Source of the DNA: Oscillospiraceae bacterium
GTDB lineage: Bacteria; Bacillota; Clostridia; Oscillospirales; Oscillospiraceae
NCBI GenBank assembly: GCA_017429835.1
Contig: JAFROD010000023.1
Span: 1-63,626, forward strand
DNA: 63,626 nucleotides
Direction: 5' to 3'
In this document: in pieces, positions 45,692-57,302 of the stretch
Layout of the letters: each line of letters starts with the position of its first letter
How positions within the stretch are numbered: position 1 is the stretch's first letter
Notes under the pieces: model-generated
The model's input: the letters and a program-made list of their open reading frames with translations, nothing else
What the model was told of the DNA's origin: nothing
The model's database searches: none
Translations under genes and position numbers: made by a program

Positions 45692-48538
45692 ATGAGGAAT
45701 CTGTTTCGTAACGTGCTTCCTGTTCTTCTGGCGCTGTGTCTGATCCTGTCGGCGTTTCCGGCTGTGGCTTTTGCGGCTGAGAAAGCGCCCGCGGCCTCCC
45801 GTGTTTTGACGGACGAGCTCCCGATCGTACCGCCTGATAACGGTGAAACGTCTTACCGCGTGGAGTACTATCAGCAGAACACCGAGGGAGACGGGTATAC
45901 GCTTGCGGAGACGGTTGAACTGACCGCCAAGGCGGGCGCGACGGTGGAAGCTGAGGATAAGGATTATCCGGGCTTTACGATGAATACCGAAAAGAGCGAG
46001 CTGAGCGGAACGGTTGCCGCAAACGGCTCAACGGTTCTTAAGCTCTATTATGACCGCATGCTCTTTACGGTAACGTGGAAAATCGGCTCTGACGAGACCA
46101 AGGAAACCTACCGCTATCTGGCAACGCCTGCCTTTAAAGGAAGTACGGATCGTTCCGACGGCGAACACGGGAGAAATTTTGTGTTCCGCGGCTGGGATAA
46201 GGAACTCGCTCCCGTCACGAAGGACGTCACCTACACGGCACTCTACGACGTCGACTGCGAAGCCTTCATTCTCAAGGATGACTCGTGGGCGACTCTCCAG
46301 CTTGCTTTGGAACACGCGAAAAGCGGCGACACGGTTCGTATTGAAAAAGATCTGACGATCTCCGGAGATCTTACCGTTCCGGCGGGCGTGACGCTGCTGC
46401 TTCCTTGCATGGACAATGATAAGGGCTATATCAAGCGCGGCGAATTTCTGATGAATCCGGACGGGACGGATACCGGCGGACAGGGCGTCGGCCCGAATGC
46501 GAAGCTTTACCGCACCGTGACCCTCGCAAACGGCGCGACGTTGACCGTTTATGGTTCGGTCATGGTGAATGCCGTGACCGGCAGAAAAGCGACCGCGAAC
46601 AGCGATCAGGATGTGACCGGCGGTTACGCAGTGCTTGAGCTGAACGGCAAGGTCAACGTGGAGGACGGCGGTCATCTGGACGCCTTCGGTTACGTCCGCG
46701 GCAGCGGCGTCGTCACCGCGAAGAACGGCGGCACGGTCGGCGACCTGTACATCGTGCGCCATTGGCGCGGCGGCACTCATGCGCTGAACATGTACAATGT
46801 GAACGTCTATCCGATGAACGAGTATGACTGCCACAATATCGAAGCCACGCTCCGTATCGAGTACGGCGGCAGTCTGGAAGGGATCGTGAAGATGTACGCT
46901 GCAGGCAGCTATAACCGCACGCGCTTCCCGCAGGTCGATAACGAAAACGGTCTGATCCGTCTGACCGACCCGTCGAGCGTTCTCGTGCGCACCTACAGCG
47001 ACGGCAGAGAGCATTTTGAGATATCCGGCGGTGCGGATTTCTCCAACAGCACGCTGAAAATCCTCGGTTATCCGCTTACGACCGCAGACTATCTCTATCC
47101 GATCGACGGCGATATCGACTTCACGCTGAATGCCGGCAGGTACAATATCAAAAACGACTTCAAATTCCTGCCCGGCGTGATCGTTCAAGTGAGCGGCGGC
47201 GCGTCGCTGACCGTGGAAAAGGGCAGCACCGCCGTGTTCTATCGGGAATTCGACAACGGCGAGTTCAATCAGACGAGCCGCTATCCGGCGAGAGATCCCG
47301 CACAGCTCCGGATCGCCGCCGGCGCGAGCTTTACAAACAAGGGAACCTTTGCGGGCAATATCTATACGGAATCTGCCGATATTCTGATCGGCGGAACGCC
47401 AGTCTGGGAAACTGTGACCTATGAGGCAAAATGCCTGACCGGCAGCACGCCGCCCGAAGAATACACGATTGCGCTCGAGCATAAGCTGTCGATCACCAGA
47501 CCGCAGTACAAGTGGAGATTTGGTGAGGACAACAGCATCGTATGGTACGGCGGCCCGGCGGATTACAGCGCGGTGGAAGCCGCGATCGCAAAGATCCCCG
47601 CAGATCTGAGCATTTATACGGACGAATCCGTGCAGGCGCTGAACGATGCCGTGGCGGCGGTCGTCGAGGGCTTGACGGAAGAAGATCAGGCGCAGGTCGA
47701 CGCCTGGGCGAAGGCGATCAACGACGCGCTTGCCGCTCTTGTGCCGAAGGAAGGAAAGCCTGCGGACTACAGCGCGGTCACTGCTGCGCTTGCGCTGGTG
47801 CCGGCTGACCTCAGCGATTACACCGACACGTCCCGTGCGGTGCTGGAGAATGCCGTCAATGCCGTGCAGTACGGTCTCTTGGAGGAGGATCAGGCGCAGG
47901 TCGACGCTTGGGCGGAAGCCATTTTAGCGGCGATCAACGGGTTGTCGAAGGAATGCGACGGCGGCGAAAACTGCCCGTCCAGGAATTTCAAGGACGTGAA
48001 TAAGGGTGACTGGTATCACCTGGCGGTGGACTTCGCGGTGGAGCGCGGGCTGTTCAAGGGCATGACGGAAACGACCTTTGAGCCGAACACCGCGATGACG
48101 CGCGGTATGCTCGTCACGGTACTGTGGCGTTACGAAAACAGCCCGAAGGAGGGCAAAAACGAGTTCGTTGACGTGAAGGCGGGCGACTGGTATGAAGAAG
48201 CCGTCGCATGGGCGGCGGAGCACGGCATCGTCACGGGCGTCGGCAACGGGAAGTTCGACCCGAACGGGAAGATCACCCGTGAGCAGATGGCGGCGATCCT
48301 GTACCGCTACTCCGAGTATAAGGAGTTCGACACGAGCGCAAAGGGCGATTTCGGCCCATTCCCCGACAAGGAGAAGGTGAGCGCCTGGGCGAAGGACGCC
48401 TACACCTGGGCGGTCGGCGCGGGACTGATCACGGGCAACGTCATCAATGGCAGGACGCTGCTCGACCCGCAGGGCAATGCGACGCGCGCACAGGTCGCGA
48501 CGATCCTCATGCGCTTTATCAAGGCATTCGGAAAATAA
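45692..48538 (+). CDS. Large multidomain SLH surface protein
   Basis: 948 residues. Signal peptide ending in AFA-A (about residue 27), a MucBP-like unit (YRVEYYQQNTEGDGYTL, about 53-125), an InlB-type repeat (FTVTWKIGSDETKETY...GWDKELAPVTKDVTYTALY, about 125-190), a long beta-rich middle region reminiscent of parallel beta-helix surface proteins, two helical repeats starting YSAVEAAIAKIPADLS and YSAVTAALALVPADLS (about 625-750), then three C-terminal SLH domains. It is probably a cell-surface adhesin. ATG 45692 is preferred over ATG 45683 because the AAGGGA site is correctly spaced. Confidence 0.88.
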   Translation: MRNLFRNVLPVLLALCLILSAFPAVAFAAEKAPAASRVLTDELPIVPPDNGETSYRVEYYQQNTEGDGYTLAETVELTAKAGATVEAEDKDYPGFTMNTEKSELSGTVAANGSTVLKLYYDRMLFTVTWKIGSDETKETYRYLATPAFKGSTDRSDGEHGRNFVFRGWDKELAPVTKDVTYTALYDVDCEAFILKDDSWATLQLALEHAKSGDTVRIEKDLTISGDLTVPAGVTLLLPCMDNDKGYIKRGEFLMNPDGTDTGGQGVGPNAKLYRTVTLANGATLTVYGSVMVNAVTGRKATANSDQDVTGGYAVLELNGKVNVEDGGHLDAFGYVRGSGVVTAKNGGTVGDLYIVRHWRGGTHALNMYNVNVYPMNEYDCHNIEATLRIEYGGSLEGIVKMYAAGSYNRTRFPQVDNENGLIRLTDPSSVLVRTYSDGREHFEISGGADFSNSTLKILGYPLTTADYLYPIDGDIDFTLNAGRYNIKNDFKFLPGVIVQVSGGASLTVEKGSTAVFYREFDNGEFNQTSRYPARDPAQLRIAAGASFTNKGTFAGNIYTESADILIGGTPVWETVTYEAKCLTGSTPPEEYTIALEHKLSITRPQYKWRFGEDNSIVWYGGPADYSAVEAAIAKIPADLSIYTDESVQALNDAVAAVVEGLTEEDQAQVDAWAKAINDALAALVPKEGKPADYSAVTAALALVPADLSDYTDTSRAVLENAVNAVQYGLLEEDQAQVDAWAEAILAAINGLSKECDGGENCPSRNFKDVNKGDWYHLAVDFAVERGLFKGMTETTFEPNTAMTRGMLVTVLWRYENSPKEGKNEFVDVKAGDWYEEAVAWAAEHGIVTGVGNGKFDPNGKITREQMAAILYRYSEYKEFDTSAKGDFGPFPDKEKVSAWAKDAYTWAVGAGLITGNVINGRTLLDPQGNATRAQVATILMRFIKAFGK

Positions 48539-48549
48539 AGAATCAACGA

Positions 48550-48579
48550 AAAAGCTCAGTTCGAAGGAACTGAGCTTTT
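48550..48579 (+). terminator. Terminator of the large SLH gene
   Basis: AAGCTCAGTTC pairs with GAACTGAGCTT around GAAG, followed by TTT. The same hairpin sequence recurs at 48841-48869. Confidence 0.85.
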
Positions 48580-48586
48580 TCTCAGA

Positions 48587-48798
48587 CTGTCAAAATAGTC
48601 CGTAACCGTCAAAATCGGTCAATAATTCTTTGCAACTATGCGCTGATTATGGCGCCTGCGAATCATGTGAATATTTCAAACCATTCAAGTTGAAACAGCT
48701 TGCTTCGCAAGGATTTTGACTTACTGCGCAACGCACGACCTACCGTACCTATGTACGCCGACGGTCGTGCGTTGCTTGTCTTCCGTACTTTTTGACAG
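48587..48798. repeat. Palindrome-rich intergenic element
   Basis: Bounded by CTGTCAAAA (48587-48595) and inverted TTTTGACAG (48790-48798). It contains a long hairpin, GCAACGCACGACC (48728-48740) with GGTCGTGCGTTGC (48763-48775), with a further CGTAC/GTACG stem inside. No coding potential. It resembles a small non-autonomous mobile or REP-type element; copies elsewhere would be needed to prove it. Confidence 0.5.
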
Positions 48799-48804
48799 AC
48801 TGTT

Positions 48805-48835
48805 CAGCGTGTCGAAAAGGTTTTTCGACACGCTG
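48805..48835. repeat. Perfect hairpin CAGCGTGTCGAAAA
   Basis: Arms 48805-48818 and 48822-48835 are fully complementary over 14 bp around a 3-nt loop. It lies between the element above and the terminator of the minus-strand ABC genes. Confidence 0.7.
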
Positions 48836-48837
48836 CG

Positions 48838-48869
48838 AAAAAGCTCAGTTCAAGAGAACTGAGCTTTTT
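48838..48869 (-). terminator. Terminator of the ABC exporter operon
   Basis: AAAAAGCTCAGTTC pairs with GAACTGAGCTTTTT around a short loop directly after the minus-strand stop. Apart from the loop it is the same sequence as the terminator at 48550-48579. Confidence 0.8.
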
Positions 48870-50633
48870 CTATATTGCGTATTGACTCGTGTAGATCTCG
48901 TAGTAGAACCCTTTTTTGTCCAGGAGTTCCTCGTGCGTGCCCTGCTCTACGATCTGCCCGTGGTTGAGCACAAGGATCAGATCGGAGTCCACGATCGTGG
49001 ACAGGCGGTGCGCGATCACGAAGCAGGTGCGATCCTTCATCAGCTTGTCCATCGCTTTCTGGATCAGAATCTCCGTTCGCGTGTCCACGTTGGAGGTCGC
49101 TTCGTCGAGGATCAGAAGCTGCTTGTTCGCAAGCAACGCGCGGGCAATGGTCAGAAGCTGTTTCTGACCGGCGGAGATTGTGGTGGTGTCCTCGCCGATC
49201 ACCGTATCGTAGCCCTGCGGCAGAGTGCGGATGAAGTGGTCGCAATAGGCGCGGTCGCAGGCGTCGACGATCTCCTCACGCGTTGCGTCCGGCTTGCCGT
49301 AGGCGACGTTTTCTGCGACAGTGCCGCCAAAGAGCCACGTGTCCTGCAAGACCATACCGAAGAGATCGCGCGTGCTGTCGCGCGACAGCTTTGCGACGTC
49401 CTGCCCGTCGATCAGGATTTTTCCGCCTTGAATGTCATAGAAGCGCATGAGCAGATTGACGATGGTCGTTTTGCCTGCGCCGGTCGGCCCGACGATCGCC
49501 ACGTTCTGTCCCTTCTTCACGTCGATACAGAGGTCTTCGATCAGCGGCTTGTCCTTGCTGTAGGAGAAGTTGACGTGCTCAAAACGGATATTGCCCTCCG
49601 CTTTTCCCTGCAGCGAATCGGTCGGACGCGCTTCCTCTTCCGTGTCCAGTACGTCGTAGACGCGCTTGGCGGAGGCTTTCACCATCTGCAGCTCGCCGAA
49701 GCCGTTCGCAATGCGCTCCAGCGGCGCGGCAAGCTGCTTCGCGAACAGAATGACGGTGACGACCGTTCCGACGGGAACGTGACGGTAGACGATCAGCCAA
49801 CCGCCGAGCAGGGCGATCAGAATATAGGCGAGGGCGTTCGTGAAAATGATGACCGGCTGGACGATGGACGAAAGGAAGTTCGCCTTTCGCGCGACCTCCT
49901 GGTGCTCCGCGTTGATCTCGTCGTGTTTCTGCTGAACGTGGGTTTCCAGATTGAACGCCTTGGTCGCGGGAAAGTTCGTGTAGCTTTCCTCTACGGCGGA
50001 GTACATCTTGCCGAAATACTCAAAGGAAGAATGCCAGCTCTTTTCGCTCAGAGCAGCGAGTCTGGACGACAGCCAAAGCGACAGCGGCATGACGGCAAGC
50101 ACCGCCAGCGCGAGCAGCCAGCTTCGCAGGAACATGAAAACCGCAATCGCAAGGATCTGCAGGAAGCCGGTGATCAGGATCTCAATAATGCCGTGAATGC
50201 TGTTTCCCATCGTGGAAACGTCTTCCTGCATCTTCTCGATGATCTCGCCGGTCTTTGTCCTGTCCATATAGGACACCGGAAGCCGCTGCAGCTTGTCGGA
50301 CATGCGGATGCGCAGGCCCGCGGTGTAGAAACGGCTGACGACGTGGTTGAGCAGGTAGCTGTTGCCGTAGGTGATGCAGGCATTTGCACAGTAAATTGCA
50401 AACAGGAACAGCAGACCGGGGATCAGCTCGGAGACGAGAGAAGAAGAGCGATCCGTTTTCAGCCACGCATAGAGCCGGTCGATCAGACCGCCCAACAGCT
50501 CCGGCGCTGCGATGGAGCAGACGATGATCCCCATGGAGAGGATCGAGGACAGGATCAGCCATTTGCGGATCGGACGGGTATCGCGCACCATGCGCCGGAT
50601 CGTGCCGTTCCGAACGGAAGTGAGTTTCTTCAT
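48870..50633 (-). CDS. ABC exporter half-transporter, subunit with intact Walker B
   Basis: 587 residues: six-helix exporter membrane domain (about 20-310), then an ATPase domain with Walker A GPTGAGKTT, Walker B LLILDEATSNVD (catalytic Glu present) and a non-canonical signature TISAGQKQ. With the partner encoded just upstream it forms a heterodimer with one consensus and one degenerate ATP site, like BmrCD/LmrCD-type multidrug exporters. ATG 50633 overlaps the partner stop by 4 nt. Substrate unknown. Confidence 0.9.
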   Translation of the reverse strand: MKKLTSVRNGTIRRMVRDTRPIRKWLILSSILSMGIIVCSIAAPELLGGLIDRLYAWLKTDRSSSLVSELIPGLLFLFAIYCANACITYGNSYLLNHVVSRFYTAGLRIRMSDKLQRLPVSYMDRTKTGEIIEKMQEDVSTMGNSIHGIIEILITGFLQILAIAVFMFLRSWLLALAVLAVMPLSLWLSSRLAALSEKSWHSSFEYFGKMYSAVEESYTNFPATKAFNLETHVQQKHDEINAEHQEVARKANFLSSIVQPVIIFTNALAYILIALLGGWLIVYRHVPVGTVVTVILFAKQLAAPLERIANGFGELQMVKASAKRVYDVLDTEEEARPTDSLQGKAEGNIRFEHVNFSYSKDKPLIEDLCIDVKKGQNVAIVGPTGAGKTTIVNLLMRFYDIQGGKILIDGQDVAKLSRDSTRDLFGMVLQDTWLFGGTVAENVAYGKPDATREEIVDACDRAYCDHFIRTLPQGYDTVIGEDTTTISAGQKQLLTIARALLANKQLLILDEATSNVDTRTEILIQKAMDKLMKDRTCFVIAHRLSTIVDSDLILVLNHGQIVEQGTHEELLDKKGFYYEIYTSQYAI

Positions 50634-52363
50634 TTTCTTCCACCTCCTGTCTGGGAGGCGAAGATTTCCCGATAGATTTTGCAGGTTTTTAAAAGCTCCG
50701 CGTGCTTGCCTGCGCCGACGAGCCTGCCTTCGTCGAGAACGAAAATGCAGTCGGAATTCATCGCGGAGGTGACGCGCTGGGTGATGACGATCTGCGTCCT
50801 GCCGGCGAATTGCCGGTTCAGACGGGTGCGCAGCTTTGCCTCGGTCAAGAAATCCAGCGCGGAGAAGCTGTCGTCGAAAATATAGATCGGCGCGTCCTTG
50901 ATAATGCAGCGGGCGATTGCCAGACGCTGCTTCTGACCACCGGACAGATTCGTACCCGACTGCTCCAGCACGTAGTCCATGCCGTCCTTCTGCTCGGCGA
51001 CGAAGTCCGTGAGCTGGGCGACGTCCAGTGCTTCGCGGAGTTCGTCCTCGCTCGCGTCCGTGCGTCCCATCTGCACGTTCTCGCGGATGGTGCCGGAGTA
51101 GATCATGGATTTCTGCAGGGCGCAGCTAATGTTACGGCGGATCGCCTTGCGGGAGATGGTCTTCGCGTCGCGCCCGTCGAAGAGGACGCGGCCTTCGGTC
51201 GGCTGACGGAAGGACAGCAGAAGAGATACCAGCGTGCTTTTGCCGGAACCGGTGCCGCCGATCACGGAAATCTTGTCGCCGGGGTTGATGTGCAGGGTAA
51301 TGTGACTGAGCGCCGCCTGATCTGCGCCCTGATAGCAGAACGTCGCGTCCTCGAAGTCGATCCTGCCGCTGAAACGGATATCCTCGTCCGGTATGCTGTC
51401 TGCCGTGCCTTCGGTGTTCATGACCTCGCCGATGCGTCGTGCGGCGACCCTGGCGTGCGGGAACATGATGATCGCAAAGGAAGCGGAGATCAGCGCGTTC
51501 AGCACCAGCTCGACGTACTGGATCACTGCGAACACGTCGCCGGGCGTCAGCTTGCTGCCGGTTTCGATACGGATGCCGCCGACCAGAACGATCAAAAGGA
51601 CGGCGACGTGCAGCACGAAGGTCGTCATCGGCACGGTCAGCGCCATCGTGATATTTGCCTTGATGATATTCTCCGCCATTACGTGGGTCGCTTCGGCGAT
51701 GCGCTCATGCTCGCGCGGCTCGCGGTTGAAGGCGCGGATAACGCGAATGCCTCGGATGCGCTCGCGGACGATGTCGTTCTGCTTGTCGCAGTATTTGTCC
51801 GACAGCTCCCAGCGCGGCGTGATCTTTTTGCCGAGCAGGACGACCACGACGATGACGAGCGGCACCATGGCGAGCATGATGAGAGACAGGGTGACGTCCT
51901 TGGAGAAGCACAGCGCAACGCCGCCGGCAAACAGGAGCGGAATGATGAAAACGTTGCCACTGAGCATGGAGGCGACCCAGGCGAGCGTGCCGGCGTCGTG
52001 GGTGGAGCGCGTGACCAGACCGCCCGTGCCGATCTTTCCCATTTCCTCAAAGGTCATGGTATGTACCTTGCGGAAGATCGCCGAGCGCAGGTCGCGGGTG
52101 AACGAGGTTGTAATTCGAGAGGTCAGATGGTATCCCAAAATGACGGACGCCAGGCTGACCAGCGCGACCGCAAGCATGATGCCGCACATTTTGGCGGTGT
52201 AGGGGAAGGTGTTTTCGACCTCGGAACGGTAAACGCCGTTGTCCAGAATCTCGCTCATGATGGTCGGCAGCGCAAGATTGCACAGTACCGAAACCGCCAT
52301 CAGCAGCGTCGCGAAAACGATCCGTTTCCGCTGCGGTTTCAGATAGATCAAAAGCTTTCTCAC
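50630..52363 (-). CDS. ABC exporter half-transporter, subunit with degenerate Walker B
   Basis: 577 residues: six transmembrane helices and an ATPase domain with Walker A GGTGSGKST, canonical signature LSGGQKQR, but Walker B YIFDDSFSALD, where Asp replaces the catalytic Glu. This is the TM287-type partner of a heterodimeric exporter: its Walker A/B pairs with the degenerate ISAGQ signature of the other subunit to form the non-hydrolytic site. Start GTG at 52363 has AAAGGAGG 6 nt upstream. First gene of a two-gene minus-strand operon. Confidence 0.9.
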   Translation of the reverse strand: MRKLLIYLKPQRKRIVFATLLMAVSVLCNLALPTIMSEILDNGVYRSEVENTFPYTAKMCGIMLAVALVSLASVILGYHLTSRITTSFTRDLRSAIFRKVHTMTFEEMGKIGTGGLVTRSTHDAGTLAWVASMLSGNVFIIPLLFAGGVALCFSKDVTLSLIMLAMVPLVIVVVVLLGKKITPRWELSDKYCDKQNDIVRERIRGIRVIRAFNREPREHERIAEATHVMAENIIKANITMALTVPMTTFVLHVAVLLIVLVGGIRIETGSKLTPGDVFAVIQYVELVLNALISASFAIIMFPHARVAARRIGEVMNTEGTADSIPDEDIRFSGRIDFEDATFCYQGADQAALSHITLHINPGDKISVIGGTGSGKSTLVSLLLSFRQPTEGRVLFDGRDAKTISRKAIRRNISCALQKSMIYSGTIRENVQMGRTDASEDELREALDVAQLTDFVAEQKDGMDYVLEQSGTNLSGGQKQRLAIARCIIKDAPIYIFDDSFSALDFLTEAKLRTRLNRQFAGRTQIVITQRVTSAMNSDCIFVLDEGRLVGAGKHAELLKTCKIYREIFASQTGGGRK

Positions 52364-52445
52364 AGCGATCCTCCTTTCTTAAGACTTTACGAAAACTATT
52401 CTACCATAAAGAACGGAAAATGAGAAGTCCAAACAGAAAAAACTG

Positions 52446-52474
52446 TGTACATTTTCCACTGTATTTAGTATAAT
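52446..52474 (+). promoter_or_regulatory. Promoter of the cation diffusion facilitator gene
   Basis: TGTACA (52446-52451), 17-bp spacer, TATAAT (52469-52474), divergent from the ABC exporter operon. Confidence 0.6.
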
Positions 52475-52511
52475 ACTCAATAGTATTTCTGAAAAGAGGC
52501 TTTTCTTTGCT

Positions 52512-53687
52512 ATGACAAATCTCCTGCTTCGTTTGTTTGTCAGAGATTATCGGAATACGGACGATCCGAAAGTGCGCGGCGCCTACGGAAAGTTAGCGGG
52601 GATCGTCGGCATCGTCTGCAATCTGCTTTTGTGCGCGGGGAAGCTGGCAGTCGGCATTCTCTCCGGCTCCGTTTCCGTCACGGCGGACGCCGTAAACAAC
52701 CTGTCCGACGCGTCATCTTCCCTCGTCACGCTCATCGGTTTCAAATTGGCGGAGCGACCCGCAGACGACGAACATCCCTACGGTCACGCGCGTATCGAAT
52801 ACCTGACGGGACTTGCCGTTGCCGCGCTGATCCTCGTGATCGGCGTGGAGCTCGGCAAAAGCTCAATTGAAAAAATCATTCATCCGGAAACCGTCGCCTT
52901 TTCCTACGTAACGGTGGCGGTGCTGGTCGGGTCGATTCTGGTGAAGCTCTGGATGGCGCTGTTCTGCAATACGCTCGGGAAACGCATCGGCTCTGCAGCG
53001 CTGACGGCGACCGCTGCGGACAGCCGCAACGACGTTGTTTCCACCGCCGCGGTGCTGATCGGCATTCTGGTCGGACATTATTTCGATCTGCAGATCGACG
53101 GCTATATCGGTTTGCTCGTCGCCCTTTTCATTGTCTGGTCGGGTTTTGGGATCGCGAAGGAGACAATCAGCCCGCTGCTCGGAGAGCAGGCGGATCCGGA
53201 GCTGGTGCGCGGTATTTCCGATCTGATCCTAAGCCACGACAAGATTTTGGGCATCCACGATCTGATGGTGCACGATTACGGCCCCGGGCAGTGCTTTGCC
53301 TCCGTCCATGCGGAGATGGACGGCAGGGAAGACCCGCTGATCTGCCACGACGTCATCGACGATATCGAGCGCGACGCCCTGCGCGATCTGCATGTGCATC
53401 TTGTCATCCATTACGACCCGATCGTGACGGACGACGAGGAGCTCAACCGGATGCGCGAGCTGGTCAGAAGGGAGATCGAGGAGATCAGTCCGGAGCTTGC
53501 CATGCACGATTTCCGCATGGTGCGCGGCCCCGGACATACGAATTTGATCTTCGATCTGGTGATCCCGTATTCCATGGATGATCAAAAGACTGAGCTGAAG
53601 CGGCGGATCGACGAGCGCGTGCAGTTTGAGGGGAAAGACTATTACACCGTTATCACCTTTGACGAGGCGTCCCACAACAGAATGTGA
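52512..53687 (+). CDS. Cation diffusion facilitator transporter
   Basis: 391 residues. Six transmembrane helices with the metal site motif DAVNNLSD (about residue 59) in TM2 and DSRNDVVST in TM5; the C-terminal cytoplasmic domain contains His-rich stretches (HDLMVHDYG, HLVIHYD). The extra about 90 C-terminal residues compared with typical CDF proteins of 300 are a second ferredoxin-like segment. Exports a divalent metal (Zn, Mn or Fe) by proton exchange; which metal is not clear. Confidence 0.9.
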   Translation: MTNLLLRLFVRDYRNTDDPKVRGAYGKLAGIVGIVCNLLLCAGKLAVGILSGSVSVTADAVNNLSDASSSLVTLIGFKLAERPADDEHPYGHARIEYLTGLAVAALILVIGVELGKSSIEKIIHPETVAFSYVTVAVLVGSILVKLWMALFCNTLGKRIGSAALTATAADSRNDVVSTAAVLIGILVGHYFDLQIDGYIGLLVALFIVWSGFGIAKETISPLLGEQADPELVRGISDLILSHDKILGIHDLMVHDYGPGQCFASVHAEMDGREDPLICHDVIDDIERDALRDLHVHLVIHYDPIVTDDEELNRMRELVRREIEEISPELAMHDFRMVRGPGHTNLIFDLVIPYSMDDQKTELKRRIDERVQFEGKDYYTVITFDEASHNRM

Positions 53688-53775
53688 ATTTTCTGTAAGC
53701 ATTTCGCCGACTGACTTTTTTTCTGCAGAGAATTGTGCTATAATCTTCGCAATACATCACGAAAGGTAACGCAAT

Positions 53776-56495
<2,720 letters not shown>

Positions 56496-56496
<1 letters not shown>

Positions 56497-57302
56497 TGGG
56501 ATTTTATGTAAACCGAAAGGGCGCGCTGGAGTACCTGACTGCGGACGCGCTCGCGGGAACGGCACACTGTTTTTCCACCCGATACGGCGGCGTGAGCAAG
56601 GGACACCTTGCGTCCTTGAATCTCGGCGTGCATCGCGGAGATCAGCCGGAGAATGTGCTGGAGAATTATCGCATTCTCGGTCAGGCAGTCGGCTTTCGTC
56701 CGGAGGACACGGTCTTCACGCGCCAGGTGCATTCCGATATCATCGACCGCATCGGCAGGAATGACTGCGGCAGGGGACTGCTTACGCCGGTCGATCACGA
56801 GTGCGACGGCTTGGTTACCAATGAAAAAAACGTCGTTTTGACCGTCTTTTCGGCGGACTGCACGCCCGTTCTGCTCTACGATCCGGTCTGCGGCGCGATC
56901 GGCGCAGTTCACGCTGGCTGGCGCGGCACGGCGGCGGAAATCGCGGGCAAGGCTGCGCAGCGGATGTGCGCGGAATTCGGCAGCAAACCGGAAAATATCC
57001 GCGCGGCGATTGGCCCGTGTATCGGTCCGTGCTGCTTTGAGACGGACGCCGACGTGCCGGAGGCAATGCTTTCCGCGTTCGGCGACGCTGCAAACGCGGC
57101 GATCCGTCCGGTGGGTAAAAAATATTATGTAAACCTTAAAGAACTGAACGCCATCGCGCTTCGCAGGGCGGGCGTGACGCAAATCGACGTTGCGTCGGCA
57201 TGCACTGCCTGCGAACCGGAGCGCTTCTGGTCGCACCGGCGGGTCGGCGGACAGCGCGGCTCGCTCGCCGCAATGATCATGCTTAAAGGAGATACCGTGT
57301 GA
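56496..57302 (+). CDS. pgeF: Peptidoglycan editing factor PgeF / YfiH-family multicopper-type enzyme
   Basis: 268 residues, the YfiH/LACC1 fold. Members have been shown to be purine nucleoside phosphorylase/adenosine deaminase-like enzymes and, in E. coli, to remove wrongly placed amino acids from peptidoglycan precursors. The conserved metal ligands are in RQVHSD, SADCTPVLL and VHAGWRGT, and IGPCIGPCCFE follows. Directly downstream of secA with overlapping start (TAATG). The reaction in this organism is not known from sequence alone. Confidence 0.88.
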
